A stretch of 64,000 nt of DNA from JABWBD01 sp040768665 (GCA_040768665.1 JAXGMN010000026.1:1-64000); one strand, 5' to 3'; positions 22,830-32,122 are shown, counted from the stretch's first letter. A program made the numbers and translations. The notes: generated by a model not told the origin, from the sequence alone.

Positions 22830-24656
22830 ATGAACCTGCCGGTCCTCCTCCCGCTCTTCTTGCTCGCCCTGGCGCCGGTTGCAGGCGGTACGTTTCCGAT
22901 TACAAGTCCCAGCCAGACCGAGCGCAGCGTGATGATCGCCTGGGAAACGGACCAGGAGGTGCGCACACTGCGAAACTCGGCGCAATGGAACCTAAGCACA
23001 CCGACCGGTCCGACCCACGAGGCGCAAATCGTCCCCTGCGAAGGCTGCGGCGGCTCCGCGGCCGCCCGAGTCCGTGGCACCGAATCCGCCGACAACGCCC
23101 GCGGCTGCTTCATCCAGAATTTGGAAACTGCGCATTCCCCGGGCCGCTACGACTACCGGCTCTCGTACCGTACAGCCGATCAGCAACAGGGGAAGGCTCG
23201 GGTGGTGATCGACTGCTACATCGGCTCGTCGCGCGAGCATCATGGCCTGGTCTCGCGCGATCTGCCGCAGTCGGACGACTGGTCGGACATCTCCGGTTCG
23301 TTCGAACTACCCGCCGACGTTCAACTCCTGCGATGCCTCGTCTACCAGGTCGGAAAGGGCACGAGCTGGTTCGACGGCGTACGCATAGCCCGCGAAGGCT
23401 CCCCAGCGAACCTCTTGGGCGATGCGGAGTTCGACGGCATCGAGAGTTGGCGCGTGCTCTACCGCGAAAAAGGAAAAGCGGACTGGCAGCCGGTCGATGC
23501 GGTGGTGCTCGAGCGATTCCACAATGTCATCTTCCTTGAGCCTGACACGCAGTACGAGTTTCTCGTGCGGCGCGTTGCCTTCGACGGTAGCGTCGCATCC
23601 GAAAGCCAGGTGCTGGCCGCCTCGACAAAGCCGGCAGAAACCCGGACGTTCAGCGGCTTCAGCATCCCGCCCGACCAACCGCTCCCCACGCCGCCGGCCG
23701 TTTACCCCTGCATCGAGAGTGCCGGCGGAAAGCTCTACTACAGCGAATGCCGCGGCGGCACGATCTGGTTGAGCCAGTTGGACGAAGACTTCCAACCGGT
23801 CTGGACCAAAGCCTGGGTGGAACCGTTCCTGGTCGACGGCAAACCATGCTACCAGGGGCAGACGCAGTCGGCCGTCCTCGATGGCCGGCTCTACATTTCG
23901 TGGAAACGGGCATACCACGGTGATGCCCCCAATGCTCGGCAATGCATCGCGTCGTACGACACTCGCGGGGAAAAGATCGCCGGCCCGCTGGTCATCGAAC
24001 CGGACAACCCCGGCGAGAGCACCTGGAACGGCGGGATCGCGGCCGTCGACGGTCAGCTCTGGGTGAGCTATTGCCGCTGGCGGCCGCTGCCCGACGGATA
24101 CCAGACCACCATAACCATTCGCACCCTCGACGCGGATCTTGCCGGGCTGGGACCCGTTCACGAGCTCGATCCGCAGCCAACCGAAACGCCGTATACGCCC
24201 TTTCTCAGCGTCTTCGACAAAGAGCTGATGGTGACATTCACCGATTCACAGGCCAACACCGATCACCAGAAGCTCTGGCTCGTGCGTTTCGACGGCCGCC
24301 GCTTTCGCGAGCTGTTGGTCGTCAGCCCTGCCGGTTTCAACCAGTACGCCAAGGGCGTCCAGGTCGGCGATCGCCTGGCACTGGTGTGGAAATACGGCGA
24401 ACCTTACCCGTCGCCGATCTATGGCCGGTACATGTTCCACGACATCGGCCTGGCACTGATTGACCCGCGGACCGGGAGCGTGGAAAAGACTTCGCTGGTC
24501 GACGACGTCAAATACAACTCCAGTCCCGATATCACCTGGCACGACGGCAGTCTGGTCTACGTCTACAACAAGTTCGAGCACCTGTACGGCGCAAGGAACG
24601 ATCCCGGACGTCTTTATGGATGCTACCTCGGTCGACTCGTCCCGGCCGGGAAGTGA
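22830..24656 (+). CDS. Secreted multidomain protein (sandwich, FN3-like, propeller)
   Basis: A 608-residue protein with a signal peptide (MNLPVLLPLFLLALAPVAG). Residues about 20-200 are a beta-sandwich like carbohydrate-binding modules, with GSFELPADVQLLRCLVYQ. About 205-280 resembles a fibronectin type III domain (FLEPDTQYEFLVRR). From about 290 on, repeated units with LYYSECRGGTIWLSQLDEDF- and VDGQLWVSYCRW-like strands look like a beta-propeller. AGGAGAAA precedes the ATG. It is coupled to the FAD oxidoreductase. I infer extracellular glycan binding or processing; no catalytic residues can be named. Confidence 0.75.
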   Translation: MNLPVLLPLFLLALAPVAGGTFPITSPSQTERSVMIAWETDQEVRTLRNSAQWNLSTPTGPTHEAQIVPCEGCGGSAAARVRGTESADNARGCFIQNLETAHSPGRYDYRLSYRTADQQQGKARVVIDCYIGSSREHHGLVSRDLPQSDDWSDISGSFELPADVQLLRCLVYQVGKGTSWFDGVRIAREGSPANLLGDAEFDGIESWRVLYREKGKADWQPVDAVVLERFHNVIFLEPDTQYEFLVRRVAFDGSVASESQVLAASTKPAETRTFSGFSIPPDQPLPTPPAVYPCIESAGGKLYYSECRGGTIWLSQLDEDFQPVWTKAWVEPFLVDGKPCYQGQTQSAVLDGRLYISWKRAYHGDAPNARQCIASYDTRGEKIAGPLVIEPDNPGESTWNGGIAAVDGQLWVSYCRWRPLPDGYQTTITIRTLDADLAGLGPVHELDPQPTETPYTPFLSVFDKELMVTFTDSQANTDHQKLWLVRFDGRRFRELLVVSPAGFNQYAKGVQVGDRLALVWKYGEPYPSPIYGRYMFHDIGLALIDPRTGSVEKTSLVDDVKYNSSPDITWHDGSLVYVYNKFEHLYGARNDPGRLYGCYLGRLVPAGK

Positions 24657-24657
24657 G

Positions 24658-25908
24658 TTACAGCCGATCGCGATTTCGCTCGTGGAAAGCCTCGATCTTG
24701 GCCTGGACGTCGCCGCCGGGATCGAGCTTGCTGAGATGCTCATAGGCTCGCCGGGCGATGAAGAAATCGTCGTTGACCAGCAGGGCGGCCGCATCGGCAA
24801 TCGTCGTGTCCGAAGCAAACTTCCGCTCTTCGAGCATCCGCAAAACCAGATGGATCGGGAAATACGGCAACTCATCGAGCCGTCCGGTAAGGGCCTCGAG
24901 CGTGCCCGCAGAGAGGTCAGGCTCCCCGGAAAGCTTTTCCAGGATCAGCGGACAGTCTGCGGGGCGCACCCGGCAGCACGAGTCGACAAGCCGCGCGTGC
25001 AGCGTCTGCTTGTTCGCGACGGCCTTGTCGAGATACGTAAGTGCCCGGAGGATCTGGTCCCTTTCGCCGTGTTCGAGAAGGTGGAAGACCGAGTCGGCAA
25101 AGTCGGGATCAAACCGATCTTGTTCCACCAGATAGTCGAGAGCGAAGTCGGCGAATCTCCGGTCTTCCGACTTCAACAGCCGCTTGAGATACGCCGGGCT
25201 GCAGCTCTGCTCGGTGATGTTGTGCAATTTCGGAACGATCTCGCCGTTAGCCCATCGCCAAAGCGCCCACGTGGTAAAGGCCGCATCCTCGACCACCGAG
25301 TCCTGCACGGTAACCGGCGTCGGCGCCGTCACCGCATCGACGTTTTCCTCGGCGGGAACCGGCTGCTCCAAATAGCTGACCGCCCAACTCCCCAGGATCG
25401 AATTCCGGTCCTTGAGAATCCGGTCGAGCTTTACGTAGTCCTCGTCCGTAAACGGCACGTGCTCCTTCTTCGTCAGCGGCATGGCGGGCGGGTACTCCAG
25501 CCGCTCGAAATAACCCACCGCATTCCAGAACAACGTCACCTCGACCGGCTTGCACTGGTTATCGACGCACACGTGCGTCCGGAAGGACAGTGTGTATTCC
25601 GCCGGATCGCCATTTCGATCCTTGAGCTGAACCAGTTCGTAGACCTGCGGCGACTTCGCCGGGAAAACGGGATCGGCAAGCTCGACCCGGTGGACCACCC
25701 TCTCAAGTTGGGAGACACGTTGGCCTGCCTTGATTCCAGGCGAGGGCGTCTCCGCCTTTGCCCCGAAAACCCACCACACGAACGGCCCGCCAACCAGCAG
25801 CGCGACAAACCAACCGCGGGCGGATTTCAGCATTCCAAAGGCTTGGGCGTAACTCATAGCGGCTTTGCTACTCAATACCGTTCTCTCGCCAAACAACAAT
25901 GGCTTCAT
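24658..25908 (-). CDS. Hypothetical membrane-anchored protein with helical repeats
   Basis: Up to 416 residues. The true start may be the Met at 25833 (MLKSARGWFVALLVGGPF), since the 25 residues before it are polar and unlike a signal. One N-terminal membrane segment is followed by a beta-rich domain with a CVDNQC pair (VCVDNQCKPVEVTLFWNAVGYFERL). An acidic linker then leads to about 180 residues of short alpha-helical, HEAT-like repeats. Similar proteins with a C-x4-C core occur in planctomycetes and Bacteroidetes, but I do not know their function. It is convergent with the previous gene, with one base between the stop codons. Confidence 0.65.
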   Translation of the reverse strand: MKPLLFGERTVLSSKAAMSYAQAFGMLKSARGWFVALLVGGPFVWWVFGAKAETPSPGIKAGQRVSQLERVVHRVELADPVFPAKSPQVYELVQLKDRNGDPAEYTLSFRTHVCVDNQCKPVEVTLFWNAVGYFERLEYPPAMPLTKKEHVPFTDEDYVKLDRILKDRNSILGSWAVSYLEQPVPAEENVDAVTAPTPVTVQDSVVEDAAFTTWALWRWANGEIVPKLHNITEQSCSPAYLKRLLKSEDRRFADFALDYLVEQDRFDPDFADSVFHLLEHGERDQILRALTYLDKAVANKQTLHARLVDSCCRVRPADCPLILEKLSGEPDLSAGTLEALTGRLDELPYFPIHLVLRMLEERKFASDTTIADAAALLVNDDFFIARRAYEHLSKLDPGGDVQAKIEAFHERNRDRL

Positions 25909-26044
25909 CCTAATTGGAAATTGTACCGGTCAGCGGCGGCTGTGTCCAATTTCGCTCAACGGCCAGCGTGCCACGGTCCTCCGGGCTCGCCGTGGGAAGA
26001 TGAAAACTCAAGGCATGCGCTTTTGCGTGACCAGGGCTGCAAAA

Positions 26045-27715
26045 TCACCAGAAAAGCCAGTACAGTCCGGCCGTCGCCGCGATGATCAGCGTCCCCATCA
26101 CGTAGACCTGCGGGTGCACGGTCACGTCGATCTTCGAGACCGGCATCTCGACTGGCCTTGATAGGGGGCGGAGCTTTGTGACCAGCAGCATATAGACCAC
26201 GAGGACCAGGAACACCAGGCCCATATGGTGCAAGAAGGCCCAGCCGTGGAACGTCGCGAGCCACTCCGGCACACTTCCAGCCGGCCAGAGACTTTCTCCG
26301 AAGCGGCAGAATCCATACAGCGGAAGGCCCAACAACATTGCCCCCTTGGCAGCCGAGGGAGGCGCTTTCTTGACGATCAAGCCGACGAGAAAAGCCGCGA
26401 CAATCCCCGGTGTGATGAATCCCCAGATCTCCTGGATGTACTTGAACACCCCTTCGAAACTCGAAATCACCGGCGCCCAAAGACAGGACACGACGACGAT
26501 CACCGCAGTCGAAATCCGGCCGATCGCGACCTCGCGCCGCGGGGTCGCCTGCGGACGCAGATAGCGTTTGTAGATATCGATCGTGAAGATCGTCGACGCC
26601 GAGTTGAGTCCCGAGTTGAACGTGCTCATCACGGCTCCGCAGAGCGCCGCCAGCATGATGCCGCGCAACTGCGGGGGAAGGATGCGGCTGATCATGTACG
26701 GATACGCCTTGTCGCCCGCGTTACCGCCCAGCGCCTCGATCTCCGGGCCGAAAAGCTGGTAGGCCATGATGCCCGGAATCACGATGATGAACGGAATGAG
26801 CAGCTTCATCAAAGCGGCGAACATGATTCCTTTCTGACCCTCCGCGAGACTCTTGGCGCCCAGGGTCCGCTGGGTGATGAACTGGTTCAGGCCCCAGTAG
26901 AAGAGGTTCGGAATCCAGAGCCCGCCGATAAAGACGGCCAGCCACGGAACGTCGGGGTCGTTCCAGGGAAGAACAACGTGGAGCTTGTCGCCCTCTGTGG
27001 CAGTGAAATTCTGCCAGCCGTCGAGCACGCTTCCCCCGCCGAGCAACCGCAGCCCCAGAAACGCCACCATGGCGCCTCCGAGCAACAGCGCCGCGCCTTG
27101 GATCAAGTCGGACCAGACGACCGCCTTCAAACCGCCGTAGACCGTGTACACGCCGGCAATGACACCAATCCCCCAGATGCCGATGACCGCAGCATAGTAT
27201 TCCGCCGTCTCCGGCGCAAGGTTGTAATTTCGCGCAAGCGCTCCAGGAATATCGAAAATCGCGTTCAGGGCAATCGAACCGCTGTAAAGGACGGTTGCCA
27301 GAAGGACGATGATATACGCCACCATCAGGTAAGTCGCCATGATTGCCCGTGTGCCGTGATCGTAGCGATATTCCAAATACTCGGGCATCGTGTAGATGCC
27401 GGCCTTGAGGAATTTCGGCAACAGCCACCAGGCAACGATCACCAGCGTAACGGCCGCCATCCATTCGTAGCTGGCAATGGCCATGCCTACCCGGCCGAAC
27501 GCCGACCCGGCCATGCCGACAAAGTGCTCCGTAGAAATATTCGACGCGATGAGGGAGAAACCGATCAAGGGCCAGGTCAGGCGGCGGCTTGCCAGGAAGT
27601 AGTCTTCCGACGACTGCTCGTGCCGCGAAGCGTAGAGCGAAACGGCGACGACGACGGCGAAGAAACCGAGAAAGACTACAAGATCGAAGACTGACAAGAC
27701 CGATTCGGCTGGCAT
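26045..27715 (-). CDS. Sodium:solute symporter (SSS/SLC5 family)
   Basis: A 556-residue polytopic membrane protein with the SSS hallmarks: EDYFLASRRLTWPLIGFSLIASNISTEHFVGMAG at the first helices, YTVYGGLKAVVWSDLIQGAAL, QRTLGAKSLAEGQKGIMFAALMKL and MLAALCGAVMSTFNSGLNSAST. The sugar/myo-inositol-like branch is likely because the 'GLKAVVWSD' and 'QR.LGAKS' blocks are typical of it. It would import a sugar with Na+. It is downstream of the nickel operon on the same strand, with an 84-base gap and no relation in function. Confidence 0.92.
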   Translation of the reverse strand: MPAESVLSVFDLVVFLGFFAVVVAVSLYASRHEQSSEDYFLASRRLTWPLIGFSLIASNISTEHFVGMAGSAFGRVGMAIASYEWMAAVTLVIVAWWLLPKFLKAGIYTMPEYLEYRYDHGTRAIMATYLMVAYIIVLLATVLYSGSIALNAIFDIPGALARNYNLAPETAEYYAAVIGIWGIGVIAGVYTVYGGLKAVVWSDLIQGAALLLGGAMVAFLGLRLLGGGSVLDGWQNFTATEGDKLHVVLPWNDPDVPWLAVFIGGLWIPNLFYWGLNQFITQRTLGAKSLAEGQKGIMFAALMKLLIPFIIVIPGIMAYQLFGPEIEALGGNAGDKAYPYMISRILPPQLRGIMLAALCGAVMSTFNSGLNSASTIFTIDIYKRYLRPQATPRREVAIGRISTAVIVVVSCLWAPVISSFEGVFKYIQEIWGFITPGIVAAFLVGLIVKKAPPSAAKGAMLLGLPLYGFCRFGESLWPAGSVPEWLATFHGWAFLHHMGLVFLVLVVYMLLVTKLRPLSRPVEMPVSKIDVTVHPQVYVMGTLIIAATAGLYWLFW

Positions 27716-27799
27716 GGCTGGCTCCGCACGGGAAGAGAGAACGCAAAGCTTTCCAGATACCCTGCGGCGAAGCGCCTGTCAAGGCGGTCGCGGCAACAT

Positions 27800-28474
27800 T
27801 CACCAGACGCAGCCGAGGTCGACGGGTTCCAAGGCCCCGCCTGCCAGACGGAGGGTCTTGGTCGCCAGCCGGGCGAGAAACGGCCTGTCGTGCGAGACAA
27901 TCAGCATCGCCTGCGGCAGGCCCAGAAGAATCTCCGTCACCCGTTCGCCCGCCTCTTCGTCCAGGCCTGCCGTCGGCTCGTCCAGAAGCAGCACCTCCGG
28001 GTCCATTGCCAGCACGGTAGCCAGCGAAACCAATCGCTTCTCACCGCCGGAAAGCTTGTACGTGATCCGCTCCTCGTAACCTTCCAGCCCCAGCGAAGCC
28101 AGCGTATCCGCCACGATTCGACGGACCTCCGCGCGGCTTTTCCCGAGGTTCATCGGCCCGAACGCGACGTCCTCGGCCACGGTAGGGCAGAAAAGCTGGT
28201 CGTCGGCGTCCTGGAAGAGCAACCCGACCCGACCACGGATTTCATGGAACTCCGCCTCGGTCCTCCGGACCTTGCCGAGCACTTCGACCCGACCTTCGCT
28301 CGGTCTAATCAGTCCAACGATCGTCGCCAGCAGCGTCGTCTTGCCGCTGCCATTGGCCCCCACCAGTCCGATCCGCTCGCCCGCGCCGAGGCGGAAATCG
28401 CACCCCTCGAGAACCGGCCGGCTCGCCTCGTACCAGAATCCGACGTTTTCCAGGCAAACGAGGCTGTCGCTCAT
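27800..28474 (-). CDS. nikO: Nickel/cobalt ECF-type transporter ATPase
   Basis: A 224-residue ABC ATPase starting at MSDSLVCLENVGFWY (ATG 28474); the frame upstream of that overlaps nikQ. Walker A GANGSGKTT, signature LSGGEKRLVSLA, Walker B LLLDEPTAGLDEE and the switch His (IVSHD) are present. The start overlaps the nikQ stop by four bases (ATGA), so translation is coupled. It energises the NikM/NikQ channel. The family also includes CbiO; nickel is inferred from nikR, nikK and nikL in the same locus. Confidence 0.9.
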   Translation of the reverse strand: MSDSLVCLENVGFWYEASRPVLEGCDFRLGAGERIGLVGANGSGKTTLLATIVGLIRPSEGRVEVLGKVRRTEAEFHEIRGRVGLLFQDADDQLFCPTVAEDVAFGPMNLGKSRAEVRRIVADTLASLGLEGYEERITYKLSGGEKRLVSLATVLAMDPEVLLLDEPTAGLDEEAGERVTEILLGLPQAMLIVSHDRPFLARLATKTLRLAGGALEPVDLGCVW

Positions 28475-29214
28475 GACCACTCCACCCAGGCCGCGGCCAG
28501 AAGAACAGCGAGACTCAACAATGCAAACGGCACGTCGCGCGTCGGCGAAAACGCAAAGTGGTCGAACAGATGGAAGTGGCCGTGGAACCCTCGGCACTTC
28601 ATCGCCGCCACAATCCGCTCGGCGCGGTCCAGGCTGCGGACCAGGAGCATGCCAACCAGATGACCGTACGCCCGGTACGTATGGCGGTCCATTCGCGGCC
28701 GGAAGCCCCGCATCTTCATGGCGGTGTGGAGCCGTTGCGATTCGCGGTGGAGCACGTCGACATACCGCACCGTAAAAAGCAGCAAGTGCGTGAGCTTATC
28801 AGGCACGCGAAGGTGGCTCAGCGCATGTCCCAGCGTCGTGATCTCCATGGATCCCAACAGAAAGATCAGGAGAAGTAGAATGGCGTTACCTTTGAGGAAG
28901 ATGAGCATGGCCAACTGCGCGCCTTCCCGGCTGAACTGGAGAGGGCCGACCGTCGTCAGCGTCTCGCCGCGCGTGGTCAGCGGCAGCACAGCCAAGAGTA
29001 CTAGCATAACGACATTGATGGGCAGAAGACGCCGCCGAACGTTGTGCGAGCGCGCATTCGAGAGGAGTAGTCCCCCTAGGGTGAAGGCCAGCAAGAGCAC
29101 CAGCGGCGCGTAACGGTCGGCCACGGCCGCTACGGCAACCAGCGCGGCCGCCGCGACCAGCCTCAAGCGAGGGTCGATGCGGTCGATCCAAGTCGTGGGA
29201 GTCGAGTGATGCAC
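28471..29214 (-). CDS. nikQ: Nickel/cobalt transporter transmembrane component
   Basis: A CbiQ-type coupling protein of about 247 residues. I choose the GTG at 29214 (VHHSTPTTWIDRIDPRLRL) because the longer frame reads through a palindromic element at 29284-29361. The family motif IDPRLRLVAAAALVA, several membrane helices and the cytoplasmic coupling helix QRLHTAMKMRGFRPR (followed by RAERIVAAMKCRG) are visible. The last is the pattern by which CbiQ/NikQ docks on the ATPase. It overlaps nikO by four bases. Confidence 0.85.
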   Translation of the reverse strand: MHHSTPTTWIDRIDPRLRLVAAAALVAVAAVADRYAPLVLLLAFTLGGLLLSNARSHNVRRRLLPINVVMLVLLAVLPLTTRGETLTTVGPLQFSREGAQLAMLIFLKGNAILLLLIFLLGSMEITTLGHALSHLRVPDKLTHLLLFTVRYVDVLHRESQRLHTAMKMRGFRPRMDRHTYRAYGHLVGMLLVRSLDRAERIVAAMKCRGFHGHFHLFDHFAFSPTRDVPFALLSLAVLLAAAWVEWS

Positions 29215-29283
29215 GGTGATGTACGGTGGCTGCCAGCGCAAGAAGGCAAAGACGTGGAAGCCCCTACTCCTCCGGTCTGATGG

Positions 29284-29361
29284 AAAAGGGGACAGGCACC
29301 GCGACAAATCGTGGTTGGTCTCGGCAGCAGGCACAAGGTGTTGCGGAGCCGGTCCCCTTTT
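29284..29361. repeat. Palindromic GGGGAC element upstream of nikQ
   Basis: AAAAGGGGAC (29284-29293) and GTCCCCTTTT (29352-29361) form a perfect 10-bp stem. GGCACCGC and GCGGAGCC lie inside it. This is a full copy of the REP-like family; another full copy is at 42956-43051 and a half copy at 2145-2174. It sits in the gap between nikL and nikQ and could form a strong mRNA hairpin inside the nickel operon. Confidence 0.75.
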
Positions 29362-29372
29362 TCGTCACCTCC

Positions 29373-29993
29373 CTACTCCTCTCTCTTGCGCCTTGTGCCC
29401 AGGAAGTAGTATGCCAGCCCCATCAGGCCCAGGATATATCCCAATCCGCCGAGCACGTCGTGCAGCCGGGTCTTCTGCTCGTAACCGTCAAGTTGCTTTC
29501 GAAGCTGGACAATTTGCCGGTCGATCGATTCCAGCCGTGCGGTCAAGTCTTCGTGGTCGACGGGCGAAATGGCGGCGGCAGCGCGTGTCGTCGGCTGCGG
29601 AGCCTCGCCGATCTCCTCCGACCCCGCGTCGGAAGACCTTCCCGGGAGATCTCTCGGCAGTTCCTCGGCCGAAAGCGTGAACTCGGCCGTGTGACCCGCT
29701 CCGGCATCCAGTACCAAACGGTGGTCGCAGCGGAACCGGGCCGGCAACGTGAAATCCCCCTGCTCGTCCGTCGTTGCTTCGCCCAGTTTTTCGCCGGCGG
29801 AATCGAACGCGACGACGCTCGCGTGGCCGACCGGATCGCCCCCGCGCGCGTACGCTTGGCCATGGATCACGGGGCCTTCCGCATAGGCGAAGAGATTGAT
29901 CTTGTGTGCCAGCACGGGAGTTGTCGCCAAGATAACCGTGCAGGCGAGCAAGCTTGCGGCGATGCGTAACCAGCTTTGTTCCACACTAAGCAT
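29373..29993 (-). CDS. nikL: NikL-like nickel transport accessory protein
   Basis: A 206-residue protein; ATG at 29993 (MLSVEQSWLRIAAS). A signal peptide ends VLAHKINLFAYAEG, so the mature protein starts with His next to the membrane. A carboxypeptidase-regulatory-like beta domain (residues 35-110) with GHASVVAFDSAGEK is followed by a proline-rich part and a helical coiled region (ARLESIDRQIVQLRKQLDGYEQK). A C-terminal membrane helix (LGLMGLAYYFLG) and a basic tail close it. This is the architecture of NikL, which assists nickel ECF transporters. The start overlaps nikM's end by eight bases. Confidence 0.8.
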   Translation of the reverse strand: MLSVEQSWLRIAASLLACTVILATTPVLAHKINLFAYAEGPVIHGQAYARGGDPVGHASVVAFDSAGEKLGEATTDEQGDFTLPARFRCDHRLVLDAGAGHTAEFTLSAEELPRDLPGRSSDAGSEEIGEAPQPTTRAAAAISPVDHEDLTARLESIDRQIVQLRKQLDGYEQKTRLHDVLGGLGYILGLMGLAYYFLGTRRKREE

Positions 29994-30639
29994 CCCCAGT
30001 CCCCAACCGCTCCGAGAGGAGAAGCGGGGATTGAAGCAGTTCCGGACGGACTTTTCGAAGGAAGACCAGGACAGACGACGTAACGGCCCCCTCAATCATT
30101 GCGACCGGCAGGTGAGCCAGGATCACCAGCTTCCAGACAGCCGCGAAATGCTCGCCGGCGCCGAGCAGGGCCGCGCCCGCAATGATCGAACCGAGCAAGA
30201 TCCCCAGTGCCCCCGCACAGAATCCGCTCAGAGCGGCAATCGCATCGTTTTGCCCGACGGCAAACCGATGGAACAGCCCGAAGCAGACGACGGCCGGCAA
30301 TGCCATTGCCGTCGTATTGATTCCCAAGCTTGTCGGACCGCCGAAGCCGAACAAGACCGCCTGAAGGAGCAGGGCGACAAGAAGTGCCGGAAAGGCCGCC
30401 CATCCCAGCACCAGCCCGACCAGCCCATTGAGCACGAGGTGAACGGTGGTAAAGCCCAGAGGCACGTGGATAAGCGAGGCGACGAAAAATGCGGCACTGA
30501 GCATCGCCACCTGGGGCACCCGCTCGTAATCGAATCTCCGCAGCCCGATTGCGGTGCCCGTGGCGGCCACGGCGGCGCCGGCGCCGAGCACCAGCATGCC
30601 TTCGGTTGACGTCGAAAGTAGCCCTTCGGTGATGTGCAT
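29986..30639 (-). CDS. nikM: Nickel ECF transporter substrate-binding membrane protein
   Basis: A 217-residue CbiM/NikM protein. The start is fixed by MHITEGLLST: in this family Met1 and His2 bind the metal, so a longer N-terminus would destroy the site. A further conserved segment, HVPLGFTTVHLVLNGLVGL, supplies the other His ligands. Five or six hydrophobic helices follow. The ATG at 30639 overlaps the nikK stop by one base. It captures Ni2+ and hands it through the NikQ/NikO engine. Confidence 0.92.
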   Translation of the reverse strand: MHITEGLLSTSTEGMLVLGAGAAVAATGTAIGLRRFDYERVPQVAMLSAAFFVASLIHVPLGFTTVHLVLNGLVGLVLGWAAFPALLVALLLQAVLFGFGGPTSLGINTTAMALPAVVCFGLFHRFAVGQNDAIAALSGFCAGALGILLGSIIAGAALLGAGEHFAAVWKLVILAHLPVAMIEGAVTSSVLVFLRKVRPELLQSPLLLSERLGTGDA

Positions 30640-31463
30640 CAGCGATCCTGTCCGGCGGCAGGGCGAATCACGGGGCCTTGCATGTCCACCGTTTTCACCC
30701 ACATCAGACCGCCCAATTCCACGTCGGCCGGTTTGCCGTCCGGCCCTGGTATTTTCACCTCGCCATCGACCAACGCGGCAAATCCCCACCAGCCGGCCCG
30801 CGGCATGGTGTAGGAAAAAACGCCGTTTGCGTCGGCCTTGATCACCTGGGTGATGAAGGCGCCGTTGGGTGGTTCGACGCGTCGGCCTTCGTTGTAGTAC
30901 TCAACTTCGACCGTCGCAAAGGGAACCGGGTTCCCGTTGTAGCGGACGATCCCGCGAAACGTGTTTCCGGTCCAAAACCCGTAGGGCCGGACTAGCGGCT
31001 CGATTTCCACCGGAAAACCGACGAGTTGATCCCAGCCGGTTTCGGCCCCCATGAAGTCGACAACTACCTTCGTGTAATGGACAATCCACTTCTCTTCGGC
31101 CGCTTCCCAATACGGGGCCGGCTCCACAAACAGAACATAATCGCCGGGGCGATCGAGTTTCACCGTCGCACGGTACGCGGTCTTGCCTTCCAGCTTCCTT
31201 GGTAGGAGAACTCCGCGCAGGTCGACCTTCCGGCCATGGGCCAAGGCGCCAAACTGCCGCGGCTCGCCCATTTCCATCACCGGCCCCTGCTCCATCGGGT
31301 GCGTGAACGCGATCGCCATTTCGACCGCCCGCGGGTCACCGGCCTCGACGACGTCGTCGGACGGCAAGAGGACGAGAAAATGGGCACTGGCCAGACCAGC
31401 CACAGCGATGTTCGCGAGCAATGCGACAAGCGGAGCAAATCGAGCCAATCTCACAGGATGCAC
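30639..31463 (-). CDS. nikK: NikK-like periplasmic nickel-uptake protein (DUF4198)
   Basis: A 274-residue protein with a signal peptide (LARFAPLVALLANIAVAGLASA). The mature protein starts HFLVLLPSDDVVEAGDP, then AIAFTHPMEQGPVMEMGEP, the DUF4198/NikK pattern in which His and Met residues near the new N-terminus are thought to bind nickel. Start codon is GTG at 31463; a second GTG lies three codons in. It is the first gene of the K-M-L-Q-O run, all overlapping or nearly so except for the palindromic element before nikQ. The operon has its own promoter upstream. Confidence 0.82.
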   Translation of the reverse strand: MHPVRLARFAPLVALLANIAVAGLASAHFLVLLPSDDVVEAGDPRAVEMAIAFTHPMEQGPVMEMGEPRQFGALAHGRKVDLRGVLLPRKLEGKTAYRATVKLDRPGDYVLFVEPAPYWEAAEEKWIVHYTKVVVDFMGAETGWDQLVGFPVEIEPLVRPYGFWTGNTFRGIVRYNGNPVPFATVEVEYYNEGRRVEPPNGAFITQVIKADANGVFSYTMPRAGWWGFAALVDGEVKIPGPDGKPADVELGGLMWVKTVDMQGPVIRPAAGQDR

Positions 31464-31495
31464 TCGGTGATCGCAGGTTGCGGAAAGCCGTTCGA

Positions 31496-31540
31496 TAATA
31501 CGATTAGCGTTATTTTATTACAGCCGAACCGGCGTGTCGA
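31496..31540 (-). promoter_or_regulatory. nikK promoter with a possible NikR dyad
   Basis: On the minus strand TCGACA (31540-31535) and TAAAAT (31517-31512) are 17 bp apart, a good sigma70-like promoter. Downstream, overlapping the -10 and start, is an AT-rich dyad: TAATA near 31497-31501 and TATTA at 31516-31520 enclose 14-15 bp, and AATAACG meets CGTATT across it with one extra base. NikR operators vary between groups, so this is only a candidate site. Confidence 0.45.
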
Positions 31541-31664
31541 GCGACCGCGGCAAATGAGCCGGAAAATCGACCTAAATGCCATTGTTTTCGGCAGTTGCGC
31601 CCCCTGTAGCCCCTTTCCGCGGCCGGAGGTACGACGAGATTTCCGCGCCGCCGGGGACGACCAA

Positions 31665-32084
31665 TCAGTGCGAAGGGTCCTGTGCACTAGCCATGACGAG
31701 TTCGCCTTTGAAAATCCCTTTGAGGCCGCGAAGCTTGGAGGCGATTTCCTGGATCCGCCCCGCCGGCCCCCGCAACACGATCACCTCCAGGCAGAGATCA
31801 TGCTCCAGGTGGGCGTGAAGGGTGGAGACGACTATATCGGTGTTGTCATGCTGAAGTTCCATCAAGTGGTCGCGGAGCTGCGGACGGTGATGGTCGTAGA
31901 CCAGTGTGAGGGTGCCGGCCACGTCGTGCTCTTCGGATTGCCAAGCCCGTCGCGTCAGCGTGTCGCGGATCAACTGGCGGACGGCTTCGCTCCGGGTCGC
32001 GAACTGCTCATCCTTACAGAAGCGATCGAACTTCTCCAACAGATCATCTTCCAACGACACTGAAAAACGGACGATTTCCGACAC
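31665..32084 (-). CDS. nikR: Nickel-responsive transcriptional regulator NikR
   Basis: A 139-residue protein with an N-terminal ribbon-helix-helix DNA-binding domain (VRFSVSLEDDLLEKFDRFC, then RSEAVRQLIRDTL). The C-terminal ACT-type domain has the nickel ligands: a DHH segment (LVYDHHRPQL), HAH and, five residues on, LC (STLHAHLEHDLCLEVIVLRG). The start is GTG at 32084 with GGGAG nearby. NikR represses nickel uptake when the metal is plentiful; its gene lies directly before nikK on the same strand, 201 bases upstream. Confidence 0.95.
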   Translation of the reverse strand: MSEIVRFSVSLEDDLLEKFDRFCKDEQFATRSEAVRQLIRDTLTRRAWQSEEHDVAGTLTLVYDHHRPQLRDHLMELQHDNTDIVVSTLHAHLEHDLCLEVIVLRGPAGRIQEIASKLRGLKGIFKGELVMASAQDPSH

Positions 32085-32122
32085 AGCAAGTCTCCCGTAT
32101 GGGCGTGTGGGCGTACACCACC

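Noticed and set aside
24460..26085. A 541-codon plus-strand frame across the helical-repeat gene
   Set aside because: It overlaps the ends of two better-supported genes and shows no conserved motif.
26225..27694. A 489-codon frame antisense to the SSS symporter gene
   Set aside because: It is highly charged and low in hydrophobic residues, as expected opposite a membrane protein.
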